In this document: positions 1 through 11,560 of the stretch, piece by piece
How the letters are laid out: every line of letters starts with the position of its first letter
How positions within the stretch are numbered: position 1 is the first letter of the stretch
Origin: Macquaria australasica
Taxonomy: Eukaryota > Chordata > Actinopteri > Centrarchiformes > Percichthyidae
Assembly: GCA_005408345.1 (NCBI GenBank)
Contig: SEMN01000012.1
Span: 868,001 to 932,000, forward strand
Length of the DNA stretch: 64,000 nucleotides
Direction: 5' to 3'
Translations under genes and position numbers: made by a program
The notes under the pieces: generated by a model
What the model was told of the DNA's origin: nothing
The model's input: only the letters and a program-made list of their open reading frames with translations
The model's database searches: none

Positions 1-516
1 TCGATTTGTTTTTTTGTCAAGTTGTCCTAACTTAAGACATTTTCCAGTTGTTCTGTTAGGTTAAGTGGACCTTTTTAAATGTCGCAGCTTAATGCCCAGC
101 GAATAGACTACACCTTTTATATGAGAAGCGTGACGTTTCCATCAAAATGGGCCTAAATCAGTAGTGGATCACAAGATCACATGCTTGGAAAGTGGCTTTA
201 TTTCATATCCAGGTGCATTAACCTCATACTTTTGCTAATTTTTTTACAGCACTAGTAAGTGATAACTTCAATTTGTTTTATGATTGTTCCTCAAGAACTG
301 TCTCCACAACTTCTCATGAACCATGCAACTTAACTACATAACCATGTTAATTTCCACTGCAGACAGTTCAACTAAAATATCCTAAAAAGTCCAACAAGTC
401 TGGTTGCAAAATGTAAAATGAGTCATAAGCACACGAAAAAAATGTTTCTTGAGTAATTTGAGGGTCTGCCAGCTTAAAGAGAGTGTGTAGGATGGGGAGA
501 GGGGGGTGCTAGGCTG
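1..516 (-). other. nwd2: Start of nwd2 intron downstream of the first coding exon
   Basis: AT-rich non-coding sequence following the donor. No second coding exon, repeat family or conserved motif was recognised before the window ends. The next nwd2 exon must lie left of position 1. Confidence 0.8.
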
Positions 517-524
517 ACTCTTAC
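517..524 (-). other. nwd2: nwd2 exon splice donor
   Basis: Reading the minus strand, the exon ends CCGACG and the intron begins GTAAGAGT, a strong match to the GTRAGT donor consensus. It falls where the human homologue's sequence carries on with an Asp codon (GAY). Here the exon's last base is a G in codon position 1, so the split codon would also begin with G. Confidence 0.9.
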
Positions 525-675
525 CGTCGGGGTTGGAACAGATGAAGACCCGGACGCTGCGGCCGGTGGGGACGTTGTTCGGCGGCAGCGCGTTGATGTT
601 GCCGCTGATGGCCGCCCTGCGCAGCGCCGACTCCCGCGGGCAGGGCTGCCTGCTCCCCACTCCCGACGGCCACAT
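525..675 (-). CDS. nwd2: nwd2, first coding exon (partial gene, N-terminus of NACHT and WD repeat protein 2)
   Basis: NWD2 is a large (about 1,700-residue) NACHT-plus-WD40-repeat protein expressed mainly in neurons; its biochemical role is poorly defined. Read on the minus strand, this exon starts with ATG at 675-673 and gives MWPSGVGSRQPCPRESALRR, then a segment ending GRSVRVFICSNPD. From memory, human NWD2 begins MWPAGAGTKLPCPRDSALRR and continues with GRSVRVFISANPE at the same spacing, so identity is high with no gaps over 50 residues. The exon encodes 50 full codons plus one base, so the intron is phase 1. The coding stops inside the first beta strand (VRVFI) of the DUF4062-like N-terminal module that precedes NACHT in NWD1/NWD2. 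No stop or frameshift is present. The NACHT and WD exons lie outside the window to the left. The ATG was chosen because it matches the family start. The open frame extends further 5' only through the acceptor tract. Confidence 0.95.
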
Positions 676-696
676 GGGGGGCGACTTCCAGCGTGG
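676..696 (-). other. nwd2: nwd2 5'UTR part of the first coding exon
   Basis: These 21 nt lie between the inferred splice acceptor and the start codon. The acceptor AG is at 698-697, read as TGTGTACAG on the minus strand, and is preceded by a TG-rich rather than C/T-rich tract (about 699-730). The base before the ATG run is C-rich (CGCCCCCCATG), a tolerable Kozak context. If this acceptor is real, transcription starts further upstream and at least one non-coding exon exists. If it is not used, the UTR simply continues upstream through the TG tract. Confidence 0.7.
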
Positions 697-1739
697 CTGT
701 ACACACGCACACAAACACACACGCACAGAAGCGGCATGTTAGCGCGGCCAGGGGCGCACACGCAGGCACATGGACAGACGTGCATGCTTGCGCGCAGATT
801 CCCCTGATCCATCCACACACGCATGGGGCGATAATTATGGCAAAGGCATGGCGCTGCCTCTAATAGGTTTTTAATTTGCTGCTAACTTTGGACACATTTA
901 CAGGCGTTGACATAATTCCTGGGGACAAAACTATGCCTAGGACTTGCAAACCACATTACAATATTTGGTCCAAAATGCTCCACTGGTCATTTTGTTTAAT
1001 ATACGACTTTGAAAGAGGTGTCACTTTGATCTTTTCTAACATAGCATTATAAGAATTGCTTTGGGAATTTTACTCCAGGCTTAAGCGTGACAATAGTCTA
1101 CCTTGCCATACTCGTAACGCGCATGCTACACACACATACACACACACCAATCAAGTTAGGATGGATCAGCCATATCTTCTCCAAACACAGGAATGAGATT
1201 GGATGTGTTTGTTATTGCATTCATGTGATAGGGATATAATAATAATAGGATATTACGCACAGCCTACTACCGTCATGGTGCATGCGTAATTTGTATACAT
1301 GTCCTTGGACGCATTCATGAATTTTCATGCCACTGTGGGACAAACAGACAAACAGAACGAGACGATACAAATCTCGAATAGACGAGCAAGGCAAGCATCA
1401 GTCGTATTCCCACCCCAGAGAAGATGCTTGTAAAGGCGAATAACCGCTAAGAATGGTTATTCCACCAGGAGCAGATATCAAGTCGCTGGTTTTCCGGAGT
1501 TGGTCTATCCTGAAATCTTTGTTTCAAAGGCGGAAAACCTCGAAAAAGACAACAAAAAGCGGGGGAAAGTTGGGTAGTCCACTACTGCACACTAAATAAA
1601 ATCCTCTGAAAAGAGACAACTAAACATCACTGAGGCACCGCATCCACAGAGAGGACTTGACTACTAGTGATGCTGGAGACAGGCACGACAACAGGACACT
1701 TCTTGTTGCTCACATTCATTCGCTTCATTTTGTGGCTTC
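697..1739 (-). other. nwd2: Inferred intron between a non-coding nwd2 first exon and the coding exon
   Basis: No coding signal was seen. A TG/CA-rich tract (about 700-790) adjoins the acceptor, and another short CA run lies at 1128-1147. The rest is unremarkable until CpG density rises from about 1.74 kb. Treating it as an intron is an inference that depends on the acceptor at 698-697 and a donor in the CpG island. Confidence 0.5.
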
Positions 1740-2420
1740 CGAAAATATCCAAGCGTCGAGGACGGTAAAAGGAAGATAAAAACGCCCATCAGAGTTGCTG
1801 TGGCCGAGAGACGACGCCGAGAGACGGTAAGACGGACGCCGTGTGTCGGAGTGCTCCCCTTGGCATCCTGCTGTCTCTACGAGCCGACCGAGCTCTGGGT
1901 GATGGAGAGAGTGTGAAGCCTGACAAAATAAATGCGCGACTACCGGCTGGTATTTTCAAAATAAAACAGTCACTTGAGCATACACGCTGCTACACACTCA
2001 CTCTAAAAGGCTTACACAAGCTTTTAATTGAAAATGAAGAACAAATCCTTATATTGAACATAAAACAACGACACACTTGTCATTTAAAGCGTGGTTTTAC
2101 AGCTCCGTAGTCCGTATACTCACCTAGCTTGTCCCAAGAATTTGCGCTTTTACGTTCAGAGCTAAAAGGCTAATCCCGGGTGTGCTCCGGCTTTTTCGGT
2201 TTGACTTGACGGAGGTGACAGAGGAGCTCTGGATGCTCTTTATGTCTCTCTCCTCCCCAGACTGGCGCTCACCCAGTCCCCTATTAAGATCGCCCTGGAC
2301 CGCGTAGTCAGCGGCGCGGCGTCGTAAATGACGTTAGCAGTCACCAACAAACCGAAGTAACGGTCGGCGACGTTACCGTTACAAAGACGTTACGTTTGCT
2401 TTTCACCTGGTTGTTAAACG
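1740..2420 (-). promoter_or_regulatory. nwd2: CpG island, probable nwd2 promoter and non-coding exon region
   Basis: CpG dinucleotides are strongly enriched here compared with the rest of the window; examples are the runs near 1805-1840, 2295-2330 and 2355-2395. CRE-like words cluster at the right side: TGACGTTA at 2329-2336, and GACGTTAC-type words near 2369-2376 and 2386-2393. A TTAATA word lies on the minus strand near 2282-2287. The island sits about 1-1.7 kb upstream of the coding exon, the usual arrangement for a vertebrate neuronal gene with a short non-coding first exon. The transcription start cannot be placed from sequence alone. A divergent plus-strand transcript is also possible, since a GTAAGA donor-like site lies at about 1826. 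Confidence 0.6.
2116..2130 (-). other. nwd2: Candidate donor of the nwd2 non-coding first exon
   Basis: The minus strand reads AAGCTAG then GTGAGTAT, close to the ideal AG|GTRAGT donor, with the exon's last base at 2124. Weaker alternatives on the same strand are GTGAGTG (near 2000) and GTGAGCG (near 2268). Choosing this one is an inference from match quality. Confidence 0.4.
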
Positions 2421-4966
2421 TCAAATAAAGTTGACTTATCCACATAAAAGTTAAATTAGTGTTTTTTTTTTGTTTTTGTTTTTTTACTTTCCTGGGTTTG
2501 TTTTCACCGAAATTAACGACAGCCTAACCGTCATTCGAGGAGTAGAGTTAGCTTAATGTTATTGTTCCTTCTTGGCAATTTTCCAATCTGGCATAGCTCG
2601 CCAATTTTCTTTCACAAGATGTGTTATAACAACCTTCTGCTCCGTGAGAGTTTCTGTGAAGATAAATTGGCTTACTTCTGATATAAGTAACTTGTACCAC
2701 GTTACTGGTTTGTTTTTTTAGTAACGACTACCCGAGTGTCCTTTGCCGGAGATGGGGGAAAGCTGTCAGCCCGGAGGAGGTGGACGAGAAGGGGGAGGAG
2801 GACTTTGAATTAATTGCTTTATCGATAAATGTACCTCTGCTCTGCAGCCCCTGGTTATTCGCGCTGGAAGTTTAAGTGCATTGGATTTGTACTAAACGGA
2901 ATTGATTACTGTGCTGTTCTTGTGAGGGGGGGAAACGCTGAACCATATATTTCCACCCCCACCCAGTCTCGGTGTTTAGCGGGCAGCAGCAAGCATTTCT
3001 CTGAATCTGAGGAGAGTGTGTGTCTGTCGCCTGGACCTGAAGTTCAGCCTCTGCACTTATGCTTTTAAGTTATGATCGTATAAAAGAGGAATCCAGCCTA
3101 TAGATGCATAAGGTCCTTGGCTAGCACTTCATATAAGAATTTTAGCATCGTGCTCAAAAAAAAAAAAAAAAAAAGCTTTTTACATCACTCTCAGATGCTT
3201 ACATTAAGTTTTTACAGCCACATCTCATCTTTTCACATATCCAGGTCTTCCAGGACGAAGATAAATAAAGGAAAAACTTCCATTTTATAGATCAAAACAT
3301 TTCATATGAATAATGGAATATAGTAGCCTATGATAGAAAATAGTGATCTAGTAAGCAACATCTCATTGTTCCAAATCAATAAACACCATAAATGACCACT
3401 GACTACTGCAAGAAGCTACAAATATTGCTGCAATTTCACATTTCATTCACCACATTTAGGCAGCTACTGCACCAAATGCACAATGATATTCAAATAGAAC
3501 TTATCTAACTTATTCCTGGCACATTTTGAAGTCTAGAGGACACATTACCATGACTACAAATGCCAAATTTATCACATTATTTACGTAAGACAAGATAATT
3601 AGGCACTAGATGACTTACTTTTCGGCTGCAGGTCTTGAGGATGATTCTAGGGCTCTGCAGGCTCACACCGACCCATTTAAGGCAGCCTGCAGGGCCACCA
3701 GCTCACACCAGAACAAAATTCTGACTCCGGAAAAGCTCAAGTGGAGCACCAGGGACCGGAGCCTTGTTCCCAACAGTGTTATGACCTTTCTTTACTTGAT
3801 TGTTCCGCTGCCTCTCATAATCCCCAGTCAGTTAATCACGAGTGCACCTGCACTGGATTAATGCACCACAGTCTTACGAAAGGATGCACTTTACACAGCT
3901 TGTTGGTATGACCTGATGTGGCAGGCGAAAAGTGTGTTTTTGCATGTGCATGTGCATGTGTGTATGCGAGCAGGGATGCTGCTAGAATTTCTGGGCCCTG
4001 TGAAAATAGCTCAGGAGGGCTTGACAACAGTAAAAATGTATAATCTCTGGCATGCTCCAGGGCACCTGTCCAGCTCTGCCCCCCATAAAATCATTTAGCC
4101 CCAATTTGGTGCCCTTAAGTGTGAGTACACCTTTGGGCGAGTGTTGGAGCATGTGTGTGCTTTCAAGCGTGTTTACAGTAATTGCGAGTTGTTGGGTTTA
4201 TTGGCATGTATGCATGTGTATGTGTTCCTGTCCCCCAAACCCTGGACCACTCTAAGCGGGTGTGAGTCACCGTGGTGACAAGATGTGATGTGTCACCTGG
4301 GAGACCCACAGACACAAAGGACAGACACTAGCTGTTCGCTTGGCAAACGTCCACATGCACACATTTTTTGCACACAAACACAGCGACTTCACAAATGGCT
4401 GGTGATGGATGGTTGTTTCTGCAAAACAGCTGGAAAGGAATGGAGGGAGTCGGGAAGACAGCTGGGAATGTCTATTTCTGTGTGCTACCCATTGGCACCA
4501 CTACATTAACTCCGTAATTATAATGCCCACTCTGAACTGGATTTCTCTAGTTGGCTGACTCAGAGATCAAGGTCATTCAATTACACATGGCCACGTACCT
4601 TTGACTTTTACGTCACTGATATGATTCATGCTTTCATTTGGAATAAGTTGGTGTATTTGTTGCAAGTGTGTGTATTCCTTTTGTCCCCCAATACTTTGCT
4701 AATCACATCAAATTAAACAGTGTTAAACTGTATAAATGGAATGCACAATCAATAAAAAAGAAAAGAAAAATGACAAAAACATTAAAGAAGAATAAAATAA
4801 AGACATAAATACAATAAAATAGAGGCAGATTAAGTTGTAAGTACTTTACCTACTAAATTATAACATTTAATTGCATACTTTTATTGTTTTTACATGGAAA
4901 AAATATGTATAATTTTAGAGAGTTTATTAAATAAGACAAACAGAACATCAACATTAGCAAAAAGCC
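2421..4966. other. Intergenic sequence, no gene recognised
   Basis: The segment holds a 19-base A run (3156-3174), a short CATGTG tandem (about 3945-3962), and very AT-rich sequence at 4730-4830. The G-rich stretch at 2750-2810 may still belong to the promoter region. Open frames here (for example 3610-3861 plus) match no family known to me and lack codon character. Confidence 0.6.
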
Positions 4967-5226
4967 TTCAGCCATGCTAGCAGCTCTCTGAGGCTGTACT
5001 TTAGCACAGCAGATCTTTGAGATAAATGCTAGAGTCAGCATGCTAATGTGTTCATGTTAAGCAGGTATAATGCTTGACATTAATATCAGTTTTGCAGGTA
5101 TTTGGTTTTTGGAGACACTGAAATTTTGACCTGATGGTGGCACTAGATGAAAACTTAAGGAATCACCAAATTAATTACAATTCATCCTAAGGATATCATT
5201 AGGTTTCATCTTCTGGGGTACAGCAT
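4967..5226 (+). repeat. Dispersed repeat family A, copy 1 (partial)
   Basis: This copy carries the marker words of the family: GCCATGCTAGCAGCTCT, CAGCATGCTAATGTG, TTTTGCAGGTATTTGGTTTT, ATTTTGACCTGATGGTGGCACTAGATGA and a TTCATCYTCTGGGG end. It shares long stretches with the copies at 6.3, 20.5, 27.9, 44.8 (inverted) and 51.6 kb. There is no coding capacity. It looks like a non-autonomous element of the kind widespread in percomorph fishes; its transposon class is unknown. Confidence 0.75.
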
Positions 5227-6309
5227 GGCTAAAACACATGTGGGATATACAGTATATGTATGTAATGCTCGAGCCATATTCAGTATCTTTCTTCGGCGCG
5301 TCCTTGAATCTCAACCTGCTCCTGGGACGTCATGCAGCGTGACCATACACTCTGACCTCACTTCATTTCTTTCCTCTAGTGTTCATTTCCACAGAGCACT
5401 GACTGAATCTGTATTGGCTATAGCATCACTGGTTGCCTGTGTAATCACAGGTCCCTTCAAACTATCGCTACCATGACACCCTCACATCCACGTCTTATTT
5501 TCCTCAAGAGAAAGAGCCCATTTTAATAATTTCATTTACATGTTCAGGTTTGTCAGTAGTCTATGAATAATTAGGTAATTTTCTGATTTCCTGACTTCCA
5601 TTTCAAGCTTGTATAAGGAACAGATGCTGCGTACCAATTTATTTATGCAAAGTAGATTAACTTTGGCACCTTGCAAATCACCGGGTTTATTCATGAGTGA
5701 AAAATCTACACAGTCGATAAACAAGAGCAGCTCTTACTGCTTTGACTGTGATGGGTAAAAAAGATTCGGCCACTTTGAGCATTAGGTATTCTTCTATGAA
5801 AGCATCTGTGCTCCTCCACATTTCCTCCAGACAATGTTTACGTTCACACGTCCGATAACACTACTCTCATAACAAAACCCCAGCAGATACCCAGGCTATA
5901 ACTGAATAAAAACCCGGCAGTGCAGGCTTAGGGGGACTCAAACATAATCCTGCTATTAGCCAAGACAGGATTCCAATCAGAGCTCCACAACAACAGTTTC
6001 CCTTGCTCTTCCACTCTTTCACCAGCAAAACATGGGATTAAGAGGTGACAGGCAACCTACTAGCCCCCACATGGGATCAGTGCAAACACAAAGCTGGTTT
6101 AAAAAACAGGTGTCAGTGGCACCGTCAAGCCAAATGCCAAGTAAACATCCATCTCTGAATAAAAACTGTAGATGTGGTAAAGCCACATACGTTGCGGTAT
6201 TTGCTTCTGCTATATCTAAAGTAGATACAACATTAATGCCATGCTGCCACTCACTGATAACTGTCTTCACTTAACCAGAAAGACAAAATAAATAAAGAAT
6301 AACAGGACC
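5227..6309. other. Intergenic sequence between two family A copies
   Basis: No gene, repeat or motif was recognised. Short open frames on both strands (for example 6019-6274) are mutually antisense and lack any recognisable domain. Confidence 0.6.
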
Positions 6310-6595
6310 AAGAGTCTACAGCAAAGCTAATGGCTCTGTGAGGCTGTAGGCTACACTAAATGCTAATGTCAGCATGCTAACATGCTAATGTTTAGATGTC
6401 TAGCAGGTATGTTTACTGTGTTCACCATCTTAGTTTAGAGTGTTAGCATGCTCACATTGTTAACTAGCACTAAACACAAAGTACAGCCGAGGCTGATGGG
6501 AATTGCATTAGCTTTGCCGGTATTTGGTTATAAACAAAAGTATTAGACGGATTAAAAATGATGGCGCTAGAGTTACAGGTGCTCAATTAATTATG
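6310..6595 (+). repeat. Dispersed repeat family A, copy 2 (partial)
   Basis: It includes AGAGTCTACAGC, GTCAGCATGCTAACATGCTA, GTTCACCATCTTAGTTTAG, CTAGCACTAAACACAAAGTA and GAGGCTGATGGGAATTGCAT. This is the best-preserved left half of the family in the window. It ends soon after GATGGCGCTAGAG. Confidence 0.8.
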
Positions 6596-7822
6596 AGTCA
6601 GAAATTAGCTTAAAGCTTGAGCTACATTGTCCTGGTATTATAACTTTTAGAACTGCTAATTTTAAACAGCAACACATTTAGTCTCGGTCTATGCTGTTGA
6701 TGTATTCTTGATAAAGACACAAAATCCTAGCTGCTCACTCATCTGAAGTCACTCTGAAAATATTATCAGCCAAATATATGAACCAAAATATTGAATGCTC
6801 AAGAATTCGAGCCAGATTCAAACAGACTTTTACACAACATGTACAAATCTCCTCCTACTCCTCTTGCTAACTTAGAGTGTGAATCCTCCACAACAAGCGT
6901 CAGCCAAGACACTGTAGTTATATTTGGTCACTGGGAGTGTGAGATGCATTTCAGCATCTTTGTGCCAAACCAAAGCCTAGGTGAGGGCCGCGGAGTTATT
7001 TACAGCCACGTCAACCACGGCACTTTTCATCGCTCACCAATTAGCGCTTTTGTTTGTGCTCCCACTGTGACCTTTGGTGCGTAATTGATTTGAATCTATG
7101 TTTTTTTTTTTTTCAAGTGGGTGAAAGTGAATGTGTAGTGATTGCGATACAGACTTAACCACACAAATGCACGGGCACGAGACGCAAACGTGCACGTGCT
7201 GGTCGCGTACTGAACGTGCACACACACATTCACACAAGCATACAGGCATGCAAGTATGCACACACCCACTCTCACACACATATTGGCAGCGTATACGCAT
7301 GTGTGTGTGTGCGGACCTGGACAAACAGGAACACCCACAGTGAGGAAAGTATTTGATTCAACAGTTATGTTTAGCTTTTGTGGACTATTTAAATGGAAAT
7401 CAACACTTCAGAATTGGTTGAGGCTTGTTGGTTCAACATACAGTAGAAGTTAACTTCCTGTAACACTAGCATTCAAAAATATGTGATGTGATTTTATGAT
7501 TTAGAAAAGGCTTTCACCAGATGCATGATCAACAAGGGATTATAAATTATGAATGTAATTATTAGAAGATGTTTGATTTTTGTAATCACTTTGCATTGAA
7601 GTTGAATAGGCTTTTTGACATGTCAACAGTAGAAGAAAGGTGTAAATAATAGAATTAATGGCAGAATTCCATTTAGCTGCTTCAGTTTCAGGGTCCTGGT
7701 ATTGCACATCTTAATTACAGCCATCGTTAATGTTATCAGTGGCACCTGTGCTTTTCCTACTATGACAAGTCAAAATGTCCGCTGTGAAAAAGGCCTGTGA
7801 TCAGTAATCAGTAATATCATTA
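6596..7822. other. Intergenic sequence
   Basis: A 13-base T run (7101-7113) is followed by dispersed CA/TG-rich sequence (about 7185-7330). This produces His/Thr- or Val/Cys-rich spurious frames on both strands. Nothing else was recognised. Confidence 0.6.
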
Positions 7823-7985
7823 CTTTTTTCTCATAAAATTACAACTTTATTCTCATAACATTGTGACTTTTTCTTCACAAAATGGTGCTCAGGATATTAG
7901 GACTCTCTTTCTTGAAGTTACTCAAGTTCATTTTCATAACATTATGTCTTTTTGTTTTGGCAACTTCATTCTCAAAATCTTTCTC
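7823..7985 (+). repeat. Degenerate short tandem repeat (TTCTCATAAAATTACAACTT-like unit)
   Basis: Successive imperfect units share the form TTCTCATAA(A/C)ATT(A/G)NGACTTT, about 25-50 bp apart. They are visible at 7828, 7850, 7871, 7933 and 7970. The motif is common in fish intergenic DNA. The copies are strongly diverged, so this is an old array. Confidence 0.5.
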
Positions 7986-10172
7986 AAGAGTGCCCCCAAC
8001 ACCCTGCTGTACTATTACAACTCAATGCTGTAGGTTTCCAATTAAATGGATTTTAAATCATTTCAAACTGTTGTGTAATATTACCTCTGAACTTGGTGTA
8101 TATGAAGTGTATGACTGCACATACACATGAAGATGAAATGAATGAATCTTGCGTTCATCACATGCTGAGATGACTCCACTCTGCCCTGCTGTGGAGATGC
8201 CAAGACAGCTACTTGGCATTCATGCTACTATATATTTCTGCGTTGAGAGTTTGTATACTGTAGTGATGTGACGTTCCACCTGCTTGCCTGCTGCTTGTCT
8301 TGGAGCTTGTCTTGGAGTGAAACAGCTCTTGTTCAGAACCAGTGAGGAAGTGGCAAACTGACTTAAACACAACATAAGAGTGTGTGAGGCAAATGTAGCA
8401 TAAATAATGTAAAATGTAGGTGCTGTTCCTCTCTCTACAATTTAAACTGCCAGACTGCCAAGTGTAGGGATGACAGTAATGGCCACATATCTGCTAGCAC
8501 TTAAAAAACAGAGCTCTCTGCTCGACCCTTCATTAACCCGTTTTTTTTTAAACTAGCAGCAGAAAAATCCTGTAGTTTCTTTTTGTCCTGCCTATTAATC
8601 CACCTATAGAAACGTATATGTATGCAATTTCATGTTTCCTGTCATGTCATCCTTTTCAGCAGCCGAGCGAGAATACTTCTGTCGTATGTTTAATTATTTA
8701 TAGGCAAAATAGCAGCTGAAATACGGCTGCTTTGACATGTCATATTCAATAAAGGCTCAGACTTGTGTTCATTTGCTTTAGGAAATGCAGTCACGCAACA
8801 GTGATGCATTGTGTGCAGACTGGCCTCAAGTATGGAGATGCGTGAAAGGATGTTGCCAAAAAAAAGAACAAGTAATTAGGAGGAGCAGCACATGGGGTTT
8901 AAATTATACACACAGGGAAAAATGTGACAGATGGAAAGCGACAGTTCAAACGGCGAAAGACAAATCATCCATAATTATAGAAGGATCCATATCTTTACAA
9001 CTTTACAACTTTTCTGTTTTGTTCAGTGAGCAGATCCTGTGACATGCCTCATGATTTCAAAGATTTAATCTTGTGGAAACATATCCCCTGGTGTTCCCCG
9101 CCATCCCGCTGACAAAAACAAAAGAGGAAACAGCTTGTCGGACTTGAGAAGTGGAAGGAATAGTTGGAACTATAGGAATAATATGAACTTTTCAGCACTT
9201 AGTTGGTTCAGCTTCCTGGGGAGCTTACAGAGCAGAACTATGACAGCAGCACGGCCGTGACCTATTGTCACATTAATCTAAAGATGATACGGAGCCTGCT
9301 AATTCTCCGTTCTTGTCTCATGGGATTAATATGATGTCAGGACAGGAAATATGACCCTCCATCTGGTGATAATTAGTCATGTCAGCTGCTGTAAGTATGA
9401 CTTTAGAACGGAAAGAAAGGTGAGCCCCTTTGACGTTGGAAGCCTCTTTTGAAATGAGCCAAGAACAGACAAATAACAATGGATTGATTTACCGCAGAGT
9501 TAACAGTTGTCTTGAATTTGGCCAGAGCTATCATATCCCTCAGTTTAAGTGAGGGGTAATCGCTGAGAGATTGTGCATTGCATGATTGTAATGGATGCCA
9601 TTTTTTTTTCATTATAAAGCCAATTTTGATTTCACTTTTCTGTCTCTTTTTCCCTGTCACACTCTTAACCGACACGTCTCCACATCTTTTTATTCTCTGT
9701 TCAGTTCTGGTCACGTTTCCTCCCATCTTTCTTCTTCAGCTGTCCCTCAGACCTGGAGGCAAACGGCTTCACCGCAGCTAACGTTACTTTTCTGCCTTAC
9801 ATCGTTGGCTGATTTGCACGTCCAGATTCATGCAAATATCAAACACGTTTGAAATTAAATGTGGTTCTCAATGAGTAGCTATATATCTTTTTTGGTTGCT
9901 GGTGGTGGTTACACAAATAACCCTATCTCCAAGCTCTTTAGCTTAGCCTCACTGTTGCTGTCTTTACCTACAATTTAATACTGGCACATTAATTTAAAAC
10001 TGCAAACAAGCACCTGTAAGGTGTCTGGTCATACTGTTCAATTAGTAAAGGTTAATTCACACATTCCAGCCAATCAGAATTGATTATTTTAAGTGGCCAT
10101 AGTACACAATGAAATATGCTAGCATTGCTAACATTAAACACAATATGAATATAAAAAAATCAAATCAAAAAT
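7986..10172. other. Intergenic sequence
   Basis: No gene, repeat family or clear regulatory motif was recognised. A short local duplication (GGAGCTTGTCTT) lies at about 8301-8320. Confidence 0.5.
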
Positions 10173-10225
10173 AGCGACCCCTTTCACATTACACATAGTC
10201 ATTTAATTAAAGTGCAGCTTTAAAA
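10173..10225 (-). repeat. Family C fragment 1 (left end, inverted)
   Basis: Read on the minus strand it starts TTTAAAGCTGCACTTTAATT and ends with GTGAAAGGGGTCGCT, the left-end signature of family C. Only about 53 bp remain. Confidence 0.6.
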
Positions 10226-10822
10226 TGGGTTGTATCACCATCCTGCTTCTTATGAACACTTCCTCTAGGTAACACTGTGCTTGTGTGTTTAAGTGTGCAT
10301 CACGCCTCGTGGCTGATTCATGCTGATTCATGTTAAACGTATGCAGCATGCTATAGTGCCATTAATGCCACTCGAGTCCATCATGCTTGAAATCCCTTGT
10401 CATTTCTCATCCGGCAGTAAAACAGTTTGTTTTTGTCTCTTTCTAGTCCCGCTGTCTTTTAGTTAAAACACAAAGGCAGTATTTATAGTAGTATTTTCCT
10501 TTTTGGATCCGAGTCTCCACTTGGGTATTGAGGTTAAATAATATGGGTCACAGTTTTGTCAAAACATGAGTGAATCAAACAGTGGAAGGTAGCTTTGAAT
10601 TAATGTTTTATATGTTTGTACATTTTAAACCTCTGGAATTACAGCTTTATCATAATTATTACTTTTCCAGATAGATGGATAGATATATATGTGGTGATAG
10701 TGGTGGAGTGTGAAAGAGATCAATTTGGTTTATTATGAGATGGCTGTAAGAGGCAACCAGATGATATGAATTCAACTCACGGCCAATCACATGGGAGTGA
10801 TAGATGTGGCCATGCATGTGGT

Positions 10823-10856
<34 letters not shown>

Positions 10857-11350
10857 TGTGTGCGTGTCTCACAATTTCCCTCTCCCCGTTGGTAAACATC
10901 CCTGTTCACGTCTCTGCTCCACAATGGTTGGAGGCTCTGGTTGAAGAGATGAGCAGATGAAGCGTCTGAAATTATACGCAACCTGCAGGAATTCAAATGA
11001 GTGTCAAAGGTCACAATAACAGGAATAACAGTGTATATCATTTCTCGCTGCAGGCGTCCAAAGAGCTTCACACTGAATCCACACAAATTCTGAATATGAA
11101 AAAAAGATGGAGCTTTTATTTTGTATGATTCTCAGGGAATGAGAGGGCACGTCTATAAAATTCTTTCACATCTTTGGACAGGTGTCTGTTAAAGTTTGGC
11201 CTTTTGACTGGCTACAATTCCCATCACATCTCACATCTGTGAGACTCCCAACAGCAGCTATGGCAAATACACTATATTTTCCTCACACGTAATAATCAGA
11301 TAACTATAAGATGGGTATAGTACACAAGTTTATACAATGTGTATAATACA
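10226..11350. other. Intergenic sequence with a (TG)15 microsatellite
   Basis: A pure TG run occupies about 10825-10854 and continues into TGTG-rich sequence to 10868. The remainder is unremarkable and no coding signal was found. Confidence 0.6.
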
Positions 11351-11560
11351 TTTTTGGTCACCACAACACATTGCTTGTATCCACAAGGTCAAAAGAAATA
11401 TGCTGAAAACATGTCTTACCTCGAAAAACTGTTGCCCAATTGGATTTTCTTGTATACAAACAAAAGTCCTGTTTACATTCAGTTTTTCTCACCAAAACGC
11501 GTTGTGTGTATCCTTGAGGTCTAACAAACGTGCTGAATGCATTTCCTTCCTCATAAAACA
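11351..11560 (+). repeat. Two diverged direct repeats about 80 bp long
   Basis: The block at 11351-11429 and the block at 11483-11560 align as TTTTTNTCACCANAACNCNTTG, then GTATCCNNRAGGTC, NTGCTGAANNCAT and a TCATAAAAC-like end. They differ at many positions and lie about 132 bp apart. The pattern suggests an old tandem duplication inside an unclassified element. Confidence 0.55.

Noticed and set aside
533..742. Plus-strand open frame opposite the nwd2 exon
   Set aside because: Antisense shadow of the real minus-strand exon. The frame is a by-product of its GC-rich codons.
9403..9781. Overlapping open frames on both strands
   Set aside because: The frames are mutually antisense, their peptides lack domains, and no splice or start context was found. 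Treated as chance.
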